In this document: one piece after another, positions 7,693 through 14,172 of the stretch | How positions within the stretch are numbered: the stretch's first letter is position 1 | Layout: every line of letters starts with the position of its first letter | NCBI RefSeq assembly: GCF_007828215.1 | Contig: NZ_VIUE01000015.1 | Location: 62,001-126,000, forward strand | Source: Pseudomonas sp. SJZ074 | GTDB lineage: Bacteria; Pseudomonadota; Gammaproteobacteria; Pseudomonadales; Pseudomonadaceae | DNA: 64,000 nucleotides | Direction: 5' to 3' | Position numbers and translations under genes: made by a program | The notes under the pieces: generated by a model | Told to the model about the DNA's origin: nothing | The model's database searches: none | What the model saw: only the letters and a program-made list of their open reading frames with translations

Positions 7693-8202
7693 TTACTGAG
7701 CAGCCATGCACTGGCTGTAGCGCTTGAGCTGCCGCGTCCACACGCCTGGGCAACGCTTGTTGCCTGGGGTGGAGCAGTCGAAGCCGGCCGCATAGCGGTA
7801 CTTGAGCAGCGAGGCGCAAGCCTGGGCGTATTGGCCGGCGAGCAGCTTTGTGCGCATCGAGGACTTGCGCCAGGTGCCAATGCCGTATTGACCTGTGAAG
7901 TCCATGTACAGATCGAACTCGGCCTGGTGCAGCTTCACGCCCGGCAGGGATGCGGCGAACTGCTTTGCGTCCTGGGTCATCAGGTTGCGGGCCAGCAGCT
8001 CAGCCCGTGGCCGGGTGATGGTGTCGCCCATCTGGACTGGCCGGCCGTCCTCGTACCGTGTCGAGCCGTGGCCGATGGTGGGGACGTCGCCCTGGGTGGG
8101 GATGACGGCGTGATCGGTGAAGCCCTCGTTCACCTGCCAGGCGCTGAAGCCGCCCACGCTGATGGTGAGCAGGCCGACCGCCACGCGGTTGCGGTTGTTC
8201 AT
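7693..8202 (-). CDS. SAR endolysin (GH24 lysozyme)
   Basis: A 169-residue lysozyme-like protein. Residues 7-24 form a weakly hydrophobic Gly/Ser/Thr-containing segment, as in signal-anchor-release endolysins that wait in the inner membrane. Catalytic Glu26 stands in NEGF, and GDVPTIGHGST covers residues 38-48, matching GH24. The residue aligned with T4 Asp20 seems to be Thr36, with Asp39 close by. Four cysteines lie in the C-terminal third. Its ATG overlaps the holin stop (ATGA). It degrades peptidoglycan once released by the holin or pinholin. Confidence 0.88.
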   Translation of the reverse strand: MNNRNRVAVGLLTISVGGFSAWQVNEGFTDHAVIPTQGDVPTIGHGSTRYEDGRPVQMGDTITRPRAELLARNLMTQDAKQFAASLPGVKLHQAEFDLYMDFTGQYGIGTWRKSSMRTKLLAGQYAQACASLLKYRYAAGFDCSTPGNKRCPGVWTRQLKRYSQCMAAQ

Positions 8203-8450
8203 GAGCGGGCGCGCTCGCGCAGGGCCTGGATGCGGGCGGCGCTCTCCGCGTCCTCCCTGCGATCCCGGCGCACCTGGAAGTATGTGTTGACCAGGAAACC
8301 CAGCACCGCGACGACCACTCCGACTATGCCCAGCCAGTTGGCTTGGGAGAGGAAACCCACAAGGCCAGTGCCTGCACCAGCAAGCATGCCCTTGCTGGCA
8401 ACCGATGCCCCGACAGCCTCAACGATTCCCTCAGGTGCAGGGTTTGCCAT
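8199..8450 (-). CDS. Holin
   Basis: An 83-residue protein with two to three hydrophobic segments: about residues 8-20, which is weak, then 20-33, and then WLGIVGVVVAVLGFLVNTYF. A strongly charged C-terminus (RRDRREDAESAARIQALRER) follows. This is typical of small phage holins. AGGAG seven bases upstream sets the start at 8450. It is coupled to the endolysin by an ATGA overlap. It permits or triggers endolysin release at the programmed time. Confidence 0.85.
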   Translation of the reverse strand: MANPAPEGIVEAVGASVASKGMLAGAGTGLVGFLSQANWLGIVGVVVAVLGFLVNTYFQVRRDRREDAESAARIQALRERARS

Positions 8451-8495
8451 GTTCGTACTCCTGACTGGGGCTTTCATGCTCTGGCCTCCAGGGTC

Positions 8496-8523
8496 AAAAA
8501 AAAGCCCCGCACTGTGGCGGGGC
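8496..8523 (-). terminator. Intrinsic terminator before the lysis genes
   Basis: On the - strand a 7-bp GC stem GCCCCGC/GCGGGGC with a 6-base loop is followed by eight T. It ends the early leftward operon 46 bases before the holin start. No convincing promoter fits in those 46 bases, so expression of the lysis and capsid genes probably needs readthrough, as with a Q-type late antiterminator. Confidence 0.9.
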
Positions 8524-8555
8524 AGCGATGACGGCAAGGATCATCGGGGAGAGGT

Positions 8556-8573
8556 GTCGGGATCCCGACTATT
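8556..8573 (-). repeat. Late-region stop-codon hairpin repeat, copy 3
   Basis: It reads AATAGTCGGGATCCCGAC on the - strand. The 5-bp stem and flanks are the same as in copies 1 and 2, but the loop is GATC. It follows the TGA of the preceding gene by one base and precedes the terminator at 8523-8496. Confidence 0.7.
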
Positions 8574-8945
8574 TCACGCGCCCCTCTGACGTGCCAGCGT
8601 TGCGCCCAGCGCCTCGCGCGATGCCTGCCAGCACCACCACAGCTCACGCGTGCTCTTCGACTGGTACTCCTTGCCAAGATGGATCTTGTCGATATTCACG
8701 CCACGTGCTTGAGCCCATGCTTCGAATGCAACATGCGAAGGGCATGGCTCTGCCGACATCGTCACCGACACGCCGCGCTCAGGGCAGACAGCCGCCGGCT
8801 TCACACGCTCAGCCGCCTGCGCAAGCTGTGCATCTTTCGACTTTGACCGGAGACGGTCGATATTGGCCTGGTATTTCTCTGCGCTTTCCCTGGCTTCGGG
8901 GCTGCTCAGGAAATCAAGCAATTCGGTTGTGGATGGGAAGTTCAT
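8574..8945 (-). CDS. Phage protein of unknown function
   Basis: A 123-residue protein, the last gene before the terminator that closes the early leftward operon. The C-terminal half, with HVAFEAWAQARGVNIDKIHL and ELWWCWQASREAL, resembles a short Trp-rich module common in small phage proteins without known role. GAGG about nine bases upstream supports the start at 8945. Confidence 0.6.
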   Translation of the reverse strand: MNFPSTTELLDFLSSPEARESAEKYQANIDRLRSKSKDAQLAQAAERVKPAAVCPERGVSVTMSAEPCPSHVAFEAWAQARGVNIDKIHLGKEYQSKSTRELWWCWQASREALGATLARQRGA

Positions 8946-8956
8946 TGGTGTTGTCC

Positions 8957-9217
8957 TCAAGCTTTGGAGTGATAAGCCCACCAGTCACCGACGGCGACCA
9001 TGGGCAGTCTTGTACGGTCATTCCCGGTGATCTGGCACCAGAACGACACAAGGCGCTCGCCCTCGGTGTAGCGAGGTTCAGCGCCCTGCTTCCAACCCAG
9101 CAGCGTGGTGCGAGCCACGCCGATGGCATCCGCAACCGACTGCGGGGAGTAGCCGGAGCGTGACAGCGCGGTGATGACTGCAAACCAGTCAACCCGCTGT
9201 TCGACCAAGGCAAGCAT
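8957..9217 (-). CDS. Small HTH DNA-binding protein, possible late regulator
   Basis: An 86-residue protein with a helix-turn-helix near residues 22-44 (YSPQSVADAIGVARTTLLGW). The rest is Trp-rich (FWCQITG, VGDWWAYH). It starts three bases behind the stop of the preceding gene. The fold suggests a Cro- or NinH-type DNA-binding protein. Its place at the end of the early operon, close to the late genes, would suit a regulator of late transcription, but that is only inferred. Confidence 0.6.
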   Translation of the reverse strand: MLALVEQRVDWFAVITALSRSGYSPQSVADAIGVARTTLLGWKQGAEPRYTEGERLVSFWCQITGNDRTRLPMVAVGDWWAYHSKA

Positions 9218-9219
9218 GG

Positions 9220-9495
9220 TCAGCCCCCAAACGCGCCCGCGCGCGAGGCATACATCGATTGAGCGAACTCGGCCCCTCTCAACCCCCACGTAATCGCGTT
9301 AGTCATTTCAGCGATAACCAGCGTAAAACCCATAACCGGATCATTCATTTCGTCGAATTCAAACGGATGAACGGCCCGGCGCACGCCGAGCATGGCCTCG
9401 GGCTCGCCCTGCTGTTCGAGGTTGGCATCGACGCAGAGCAGCACCCAGCCGTCAGCGAGCTTGTGAGTGGTCCAAACCAGTGTTGGCATGGTCAT
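9220..9495 (-). CDS. Phage protein of unknown function
   Basis: A 91-residue protein without membrane segment or motif that I recognise. Its N-terminus (LADGWVLLCVDANLEQQ) suggests a small alpha/beta fold. Its ATG overlaps the stop of the rusA-like gene (ATGA), so it is translated with it. Confidence 0.5.
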   Translation of the reverse strand: MTMPTLVWTTHKLADGWVLLCVDANLEQQGEPEAMLGVRRAVHPFEFDEMNDPVMGFTLVIAEMTNAITWGLRGAEFAQSMYASRAGAFGG

Positions 9496-9935
9496 GATGT
9501 TTTCCCCTCCAGCGGAACGATGCGAACGGAGACGCCCGGGGTTTCGCTGAATCGCTTGCTGAGCGAGACGTTGACGACCTGGACGTCATCCTTGAAAACG
9601 ATCCCGTTGATGCCGTCGCAGATGGCTTTGAGCACGTTGTCGGCGTCGGGCTTCTTGGTTGGCATGACGATGCCTTGCAGAGCCTCTGCCGATTTTTTCT
9701 TCGACCAAGACGCGGCGACGGGCACAAGGATTTTCATTTCCAGCAGCACGGGGCCGGCGATCAGCTCACGGCCTCGCATGGCTTCATGGGCGACCACGGC
9801 GATCAGGGATTCGTAATTGGCGGTTTTGGTCGGCGTGAACATGCGGGCATGGCCGCCTACGCGACCGATCTTTGGCCTGCCCTTGCCGATGGGCTCGCCT
9901 GGCACAACGAACGACACGGGTTTGAAATCGCTCAC
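9492..9935 (-). CDS. RusA-family Holliday junction resolvase
   Basis: A 147-residue protein with the RusA pattern: GEPIGKGRPK near residues 13-22, then KKPDADNVLKAICDGINGIV and FKDDVQVV, where the conserved Asp residues bind the metal. RusA cuts Holliday junctions and in phages replaces Nin-type resolvases to clear branched DNA before packaging. It is coupled by four-base overlaps to both neighbours in the early leftward operon. Confidence 0.9.
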   Translation of the reverse strand: MSDFKPVSFVVPGEPIGKGRPKIGRVGGHARMFTPTKTANYESLIAVVAHEAMRGRELIAGPVLLEMKILVPVAASWSKKKSAEALQGIVMPTKKPDADNVLKAICDGINGIVFKDDVQVVNVSLSKRFSETPGVSVRIVPLEGKTS

Positions 9936-10168
9936 GCTTCACCTCGCAAGGCTCTGTCGTGTGTGATCAGCGCCTTGGCTTTCGCCTTGAGCTGGCCCAC
10001 CGGCCAGGTAGCGCACTTGGCTCGCAACAGGAAGCCCAGCGCACGCAGAACCTGTAAGGGTGCGCTTACGTCGATGCCCTGGCATGCCGGACAGGCCGCT
10101 GTGCCGGCTGGCGTGAACGTGATGATCGCCGTCCGATGACGGCATAGACCGCACTCGAATTTAGGCAT
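9932..10168 (-). CDS. Zinc-ribbon phage protein
   Basis: A 78-residue protein with two CxxC pairs (Cys6/Cys9 in CGLC and Cys26/Cys29 in CPAC), a small zinc ribbon, followed by a basic helix. It starts eight bases inside the end of the replication P-like gene and overlaps the rusA start. It probably binds nucleic acid, but its role is unknown. Confidence 0.6.
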   Translation of the reverse strand: MPKFECGLCRHRTAIITFTPAGTAACPACQGIDVSAPLQVLRALGFLLRAKCATWPVGQLKAKAKALITHDRALRGEA

Positions 10169-10880
10169 GGTCGTCTCTCCGGATATTGAGCTTTGCCAGC
10201 AGCATGGCGCGTGCGGCCTTGGGGTCTTTTGGGATTTCGAGGATGGCTACCAGCTCGTCCGCCTGCTTGCGGCTGTGTTCGAGCTGAACCTGCTCCCGCG
10301 GTCGCATGCTGTCGTGGCCCAGGCCCTTGGCGATGCGCCCTTCCAGGGGCTGGCCGGTCTGTGCGCGGCGCATGACGATGGCGTAATTGCGTTCGAAGCG
10401 TTGGCGCAGTGGCTTGTTGTCGGCCCTGGCGGTGCGCAGGTCAAACGTGCTTGTGGCCTCTGCAGCGATCCGCACGGCGTCATGGCTGTACTTGCCTTCG
10501 AGCGCTTGAATCCATGCGTCTGCCTCATGCGGCAGGCCCATCTGTTCTGCTGTTGGCTTGCACCAGGCCACGAACTGGCCGACGTTGGGCAGAAACGGAC
10601 TGGAGGACTTGCGGGCCTGCTGAAAACCGAAAGCCAGTTGTTCGTCGCTGTTGATGCCGCCCTGGATGAAACCTGCGATCCACTCGCGCTTGGCGTTAAA
10701 CAGCGCCTTGTCGTCTGCCCATGTCTGGCGCCAAGCCGGGAAAATCCCTTGGAGCTTGTCGAACACGGTGTTCACGATTTCGGCCGTGCGCTGGTCAACC
10801 TTAATCGGCTTGGCGACTGGGATCTGTGCAAGAGTCTGCTGCGGGTTGAGCTGGCTGGTGATGTCGGTGACGTGCTTCAC
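10161..10880 (-). CDS. Replication protein P-like helicase loader
   Basis: A 239-residue protein with the lambda P-family pattern in its middle: IFPAWRQTWADDKALFNAKR, then REWIAGFIQGGINSDEQL and PFLPNVGQFVAWC. Such proteins bring the host DnaB helicase to the phage origin. It directly follows the DUF1376 gene, like P after O in lambda, with a four-base overlap. Confidence 0.85.
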   Translation of the reverse strand: MKHVTDITSQLNPQQTLAQIPVAKPIKVDQRTAEIVNTVFDKLQGIFPAWRQTWADDKALFNAKREWIAGFIQGGINSDEQLAFGFQQARKSSSPFLPNVGQFVAWCKPTAEQMGLPHEADAWIQALEGKYSHDAVRIAAEATSTFDLRTARADNKPLRQRFERNYAIVMRRAQTGQPLEGRIAKGLGHDSMRPREQVQLEHSRKQADELVAILEIPKDPKAARAMLLAKLNIRRDDHA

Positions 10881-11659
10881 AGGATCGGCTCCTTGGCCCA
10901 GGCGGTGCTGGTCATGTCGAGCGGCTGTTGGCCATTGCGTGTTGGTCCGCTCATGCGGCGGTTAGCGTCCTCCTGAGCCTTGAGGAACCACGTGCGCCAA
11001 GTGGCTGCCCAGTCGGCCTTGGTGCCGCCGTTGCCACGCCAGTAGTTCACGAACTTCTCGGTTTCATTGGTCAGGCTTACGGCCGGGGCGCGTTCGGCTG
11101 CCCACTTGCGCATGTCGCCGGTGACGTTGAACGGCTCAGGCAATCGGGATTTGCGCTTGGGCTTCGGCTCTGGTGTTTCTGGAGTCGATTTTTCAGAAAG
11201 GGGGGATAAAGGGGGTATTTGCTTTATATCTTCTCTTCTCTTCTCTTCTATATTCGTTGCCTTCTCGTTCAACGGTATCTCAACGGTCGTTGAACGGGCG
11301 TTGCCAGAGGCTCTAGGGCGCGGCTTAGCGGCTTGCTTTCTTGCCTCTGCCGAGGCTTTTCCGGCTGCTATTCGCTGTTCTTGCGATGCGCGTACAGCTT
11401 CCAAATCTCGCTCAATTCGGTCGTGAACCCACTCGTTATCACGCTCGTTGAAGAACTCCCCCAACGACCGTTCAACGTCCGTCCAACGCTCGTTCGAGAG
11501 CCTTGTAATACGGGCGAGTCGAGACACTGGGATGGGCTTTCCGGTCTGCCAGTAGTTGAAGATCAGCAGCAGATAGGCGCCGTGCTCTTCAGTGGTTAGA
11601 TGCATGGTGTCGGCCAGGTAATCAGCGACGTATAGCTGCATGTATGGGAGGGCTGCCAT
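10877..11659 (-). CDS. DUF1376 replication initiation protein (O-like)
   Basis: A 260-residue protein. The N-terminus YMQLYVADYLADTMHLTTEE with YLLLIFNYWQTGKPIP is the DUF1376 domain, a winged-helix domain found in phage replication proteins at the lambda O place. Residues 95-175 are low in complexity and charged. The C-terminal part (from about 180) has WRGNGGTKADWAATWRTWF, a common ending of phage initiators. It probably binds the replication origin, which in lambda-like phages lies within this gene. The stretch at 11200-11270 is AT-rich and CT-repetitive. Confidence 0.8.
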   Translation of the reverse strand: MAALPYMQLYVADYLADTMHLTTEEHGAYLLLIFNYWQTGKPIPVSRLARITRLSNERWTDVERSLGEFFNERDNEWVHDRIERDLEAVRASQEQRIAAGKASAEARKQAAKPRPRASGNARSTTVEIPLNEKATNIEEKRREDIKQIPPLSPLSEKSTPETPEPKPKRKSRLPEPFNVTGDMRKWAAERAPAVSLTNETEKFVNYWRGNGGTKADWAATWRTWFLKAQEDANRRMSGPTRNGQQPLDMTSTAWAKEPIL

Positions 11660-11661
11660 GG

Positions 11662-11967
11662 CTATTCCTCCTCAAGCTGATCGACGTTTTGAACGTGTTC
11701 CATCCAGCGCTTAGCCTGATGGAAGATCGCTTCGATGTCGCGCTGGTTGAAGCAACGCATTTCATTGGGCACGACCTTGAGCCCCAGCACGGCCAGGATC
11801 TGGCAGAACTGTTCAAACTTCTCCGGCTTCATGCGGCTGATCGTCGCCTCGTCGCAACCGACTGCAAGCGCCACGGGCGCATTGCCGACAGACGCAAGGT
11901 GCTGCATGAGAACGCAATAGTTCTTGCGGGCCCTTACGGTCTGCTCTTGGTTCAATAGGCTGGACAT
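11662..11967 (-). CDS. CII-like transcriptional activator
   Basis: A 101-residue protein with the CII layout: a helix-turn-helix in ALAVGCDEATISRMKPEKFE, followed by FCQILAVLGLKVV and a charged C-terminal tail. CII-type proteins activate repressor and integrase promoters and set the lysis-lysogeny choice. They are normally unstable because of FtsH. It stands directly behind the cro-like gene as in lambda. The ATG at 11967 is taken as start. A TTG two codons earlier overlaps the cro stop. Confidence 0.8.
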   Translation of the reverse strand: MSSLLNQEQTVRARKNYCVLMQHLASVGNAPVALAVGCDEATISRMKPEKFEQFCQILAVLGLKVVPNEMRCFNQRDIEAIFHQAKRWMEHVQNVDQLEEE

Positions 11968-11969
11968 GA

Positions 11970-12143
11970 TCAAGCAGCCCTGGCGGTGTGCTTCACCTTG
12001 CCTTTGGTTAGCTGCTCAATCTGGTACTGGCGCAACTCGGGAACGTCTTCGCCCCACATGGTCACAGCGCTTGGACTGATGCCCAAAGCGGCTGCGAGCT
12101 TCTTTTTCGAGCCGAAAAAATCGGCGGCTTGCTTGGTTTTCAT
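11970..12143 (-). CDS. Cro-like repressor
   Basis: A 57-residue protein with a helix-turn-helix (KKLAAALGISPSAVTMWGED, about residues 14-33), first gene of the leftward operon and divergent from cI. This is the Cro position. AGAGG eight bases before the ATG at 12143 supports that start over the GTG at 12152. It should repress the cI promoter and tune early transcription by binding the operators at 12173-12243. Confidence 0.85.
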   Translation of the reverse strand: MKTKQAADFFGSKKKLAAALGISPSAVTMWGEDVPELRQYQIEQLTKGKVKHTARAA

Positions 12144-12170
12144 CGCAGACACCTCTGTGGTAATGCGACG

Positions 12171-12199
12171 ATTTCAGCATGCTTAATTTTGAAGGTCAA
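12171..12199 (-). promoter_or_regulatory. PR-like promoter for cro operon
   Basis: On the - strand TTGACC (12199-12194) and TGAAAT (12176-12171) are 17 bases apart. An operator site (12173-12186) covers the -10 and part of the spacer, which explains repression by CI. Confidence 0.6.
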
Positions 12200-12243
12200 G
12201 ACGTGAATTCAGCATACTGCATGCTTAAATTAAGCAGCCTTAA
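12173..12243. promoter_or_regulatory. OR-like operator cluster
   Basis: Related 14-base sites lie at 12173-12186 (TTCAGCATGCTTAA), 12208-12221 (TTCAGCATACTGCA) and 12230-12243 (TTAAGCAGCCTTAA). A half-matching site lies at 12215-12228. They approach the perfect palindrome TTAAGCATGCTTAA. The second and third are 22 bases apart, so they lie on one face of the helix. A TTAAAT at 12225-12230 could be the -10 of the weak cI promoter. The same motif recurs at 13230-13288. Confidence 0.8.
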
Positions 12244-12253
12244 CATTGTCGGC

Positions 12254-12925
12254 ATGGAACGACACGAACGAATCGCAAGGGCAATAGCCCTGAGCGGCAA
12301 AAAGAAAGGCCAGATCGCAGCCGAATGCAGCGTTGCGCCGTCGGCCGTTACTCAGTGGATTTCAGGGGATAGCAAAAGCCTGAAGCCTGAAAACCTTTAT
12401 GCCCTGGCTACCGCAACAGGCTTTAGGGCTGAGTGGCTGGCAATAGGGACAGAGCCAGAGCGGGATATCGAGGAAGGCCCGCAACCACCATCTGAAAAGG
12501 ACTATGCCTTGATCCCGCAGTACAGCGCCAAGGGTTCATCCGGCGCCGGCTATTTGAACGACCACGTAGAGGTCAAGGGCGGCCTTGCATTCAAGCGCGA
12601 CTGGCTACATCGGATGTCGCTGAGGGAGGAAAACCTCCGCGCCCTTTACAACAACGGCGACAGTAATTGGCCGACCCTGAGTGATGGTGAGGTCCTTCTG
12701 ATCGACGTTTCGAATCGGGAACCGAGCAACGGGAACATGTACGCGATGTATGATCCAGACGGCGCGGTCATCATCAAGCGCCTGATCAGAGACATGTCAG
12801 GTGGCTGGATAATCCGATCCGACAACCAGGATAAAATCCGATATCCAGACATGCCGATCAGCGATCACGGCATCGAAGGTGTTGAAATAATCGGCAGGGT
12901 GGTTTGGCGAGGGGGCGGAATATGA
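12254..12925 (+). CDS. CI-type phage repressor with S24 self-cleavage domain
   Basis: A 223-residue repressor. An N-terminal helix-turn-helix (residues about 17-37, GQIAAECSVAPSAVTQWISG) is followed by a linker and a LexA-like peptidase S24 domain. Cleavage is expected at Ala98-Gly99. Ser137 in NNGDSNWPTL and Lys175 in VIIKRL form the catalytic dyad. It maintains lysogeny and should be inactivated through RecA during DNA damage. The start at 12254 follows the operators; a longer frame from 12179 would translate them. The next gene overlaps its stop. Confidence 0.92.
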   Translation: MERHERIARAIALSGKKKGQIAAECSVAPSAVTQWISGDSKSLKPENLYALATATGFRAEWLAIGTEPERDIEEGPQPPSEKDYALIPQYSAKGSSGAGYLNDHVEVKGGLAFKRDWLHRMSLREENLRALYNNGDSNWPTLSDGEVLLIDVSNREPSNGNMYAMYDPDGAVIIKRLIRDMSGGWIIRSDNQDKIRYPDMPISDHGIEGVEIIGRVVWRGGGI

Positions 12926-13161
12926 AGCGTGAACCATCGCTTTCTGTGGTCGTTGGATTGGGCTTCGCGGCCGTGATAGCCACCTTGATTGGCTGCACAT
13001 TCGTACTCGACCGAACCTTGCAGAAGATCTATCGGACATCGGGGAACGACGACGTCGTTTCGGCGATTGAGGAGGAGGCCAGGAAAACCAGGGACCTCAT
13101 AAGCGGGGCCAGGCCATCCACCCCCGACCCTGTCTTGCCCTGGATAATTCCGAACAAATAA
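12922..13161 (+). CDS. Small membrane protein co-transcribed with cI
   Basis: A 79-residue protein with one N-terminal membrane segment (about residues 8-30, LSVVVGLGFAAVIATLIG) and a charged tail. Its ATG overlaps the cI stop (ATGA) and a terminator follows 25 bases behind its stop, so it forms a two-gene lysogeny operon with cI. It is therefore probably made in the lysogen, where lambda carries rexAB. A role in superinfection exclusion is possible but not shown by the sequence. Confidence 0.65.
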   Translation: MKREPSLSVVVGLGFAAVIATLIGCTFVLDRTLQKIYRTSGNDDVVSAIEEEARKTRDLISGARPSTPDPVLPWIIPNK

Positions 13162-13185
13162 CCCTTCTCATACTTTCTCAATGAA

Positions 13186-13209
13186 GCCCGCCACTGCGCG
13201 GGCTTTTTT
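13186..13209 (+). terminator. Terminator of the cI operon
   Basis: A stem GCCCGC/GCGGGC with a 6-base loop is followed by TTTTTT. It closes the repressor operon before the OL-like operators. Confidence 0.9.
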
Positions 13210-13229
13210 GTGTCCGCGCGCCCAATAAA

Positions 13230-13288
13230 TTCAGGATGCTGAAATTATTTTATTCAGCATGCTTGACTTGTAATTTCAGCTTGCTTAA
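13230..13288. promoter_or_regulatory. OL-like operator cluster
   Basis: Three 14-base sites lie at 13230-13243 (TTCAGGATGCTGAA, a near palindrome), 13253-13266 (TTCAGCATGCTTGA) and 13275-13288 (TTCAGCTTGCTTAA). They are spaced 22-23 bases start to start and share the motif of the cluster beside cI. The last two cover the -35 and -10 of the PL-like promoter, so the same repressor should silence the rightward operon. Confidence 0.85.
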
Positions 13289-13290
13289 AT
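13263..13290 (+). promoter_or_regulatory. PL-like promoter for the + strand operon
   Basis: TTGACT at 13263-13268 and TTAAAT at 13285-13290 are 16 bases apart, a good sigma-70 promoter. Both boxes lie in operator sites. It would transcribe the genes from 13523 to about 23,100. Confidence 0.75.
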
Positions 13291-13522
13291 TCCATCCATC
13301 AAACGGCAGCGATGGTCCGGCCTCAACGGTCCAGAGGGATGGCAACTGTCCCGGGTGTGCAGCGTAAAGCACCGTAATCAGTTTTCCAGCGGGCAGGGCC
13401 GCGGCTGGAGTCAACAACTCGAAGTGGGCCGGTGACCGACGCCAGTAGCGGGTCCCGGCGGAAAGCATCACTGAAGCCCGTTCCTTGAGCGGGCTTTGGG
13501 ATGACAACCGGAGGAACACCCG
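13291..13522 (+). other. Untranslated leader of the PL-like operon
   Basis: 232 bases without a convincing gene lie between promoter and first ORF. The stretch is GC-rich and can fold. Near its end the hairpin AGCCCG/CGGGCT (13475-13495) is followed only by TTT, so it could be a weak terminator or attenuator. An antitermination site (nut- or put-like) would belong here, but no boxA/boxB is convincing. Confidence 0.4.
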
Positions 13523-13714
13523 ATGACCGAAGCACAAACAGACACAGCCGTTAAATGCGTTCGATGCCGCCAGCCAGTAGAGAAGCCGATCTATCGAAAC
13601 ATCATTGATCAGGCTTTCGACCCGGTCCGACGCAAGAAATACGTGCGCACCCAGAACCTGCCGTTCTGCAGCGAAGAGCACTACAGCCACGAACAGATGA
13701 GCCGAGAAGGCTGA
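13523..13714 (+). CDS. Small Cys/His zinc-finger phage protein
   Basis: A 63-residue protein, first gene of the PL-like operon, with a strong ribosome binding site (CGGAGGA). Cys12 and Cys15 (CVRC), then Cys49 and His53/His56 in FCSEEHYSH, could bind zinc. It is the place of N in lambda, but it is not recognisably N-like. The function is unknown. Confidence 0.65.
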   Translation: MTEAQTDTAVKCVRCRQPVEKPIYRNIIDQAFDPVRRKKYVRTQNLPFCSEEHYSHEQMSREG

Positions 13715-13783
13715 CGGCATCACCTCTGCCCATTCCCACGCGTGGGCAGACGGATGCAACCACCCGCCAAATTGGAGGCGACC

Positions 13784-14026
13784 ATGTTCAACAAGACAGC
13801 GCGAGTGATTTTCGAGGAACAGCTTGAAAAGGCTCGAAACCTTGACCCGGGCGACCTGGTCGCCTCCGAATCCGAACTCTGTTACGCGGCGGGCTTTATC
13901 TCCTATGCCCTGCTGTGCGGCGACATCGACCACACCGAATCGACCTTGCTTCACCACCGGATAAGTGCGGTGCGCAGCAACCGCGTAGCCAGGTTGTGCC
14001 GTGATGATCGGATGGCACGGGCATGA
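13784..14026 (+). CDS. Phage protein of unknown function
   Basis: An 80-residue soluble protein. GGAGG five bases upstream sets the start at 13784. The N-terminal half is helical (ARVIFEEQLEKARNL) and the C-terminus is basic. Its stop overlaps the start of the next gene (ATGA). Confidence 0.6.
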   Translation: MFNKTARVIFEEQLEKARNLDPGDLVASESELCYAAGFISYALLCGDIDHTESTLLHHRISAVRSNRVARLCRDDRMARA

Positions 14027-14172
14027 CTGCCTATGACATCTGGCTTGAACCGCCAGACGAGCCTGACGACCCCTTCGAAGACGATGCCGAACCGAACGAT
14101 TACCCATTCGAGGCCGGCGACTGGCGCGCCGATGAGCGCGAAACCCTGCTGGAACAAAGCTATGAACGGTAA
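14023..14172 (+). CDS. Small, very acidic phage protein (possible DNA mimic)
   Basis: A 49-residue protein with nine Asp, nine Glu and only three Arg, giving a net charge near -15. It contains two Trp and several Pro. Its ATG overlaps the preceding stop and its own end overlaps the next start by eleven bases. Such charge is typical of DNA-mimic inhibitors such as Ocr, but many small acidic phage proteins are not mimics, so the role is open. Confidence 0.5.
   Translation: MTAYDIWLEPPDEPDDPFEDDAEPNDYPFEAGDWRADERETLLEQSYER

Noticed and set aside
13523..13714. N-type antiterminator
   Set aside because: The position fits, but N proteins carry an Arg-rich RNA-binding start, whereas this protein has Cys/His pairs and only a small basic patch.
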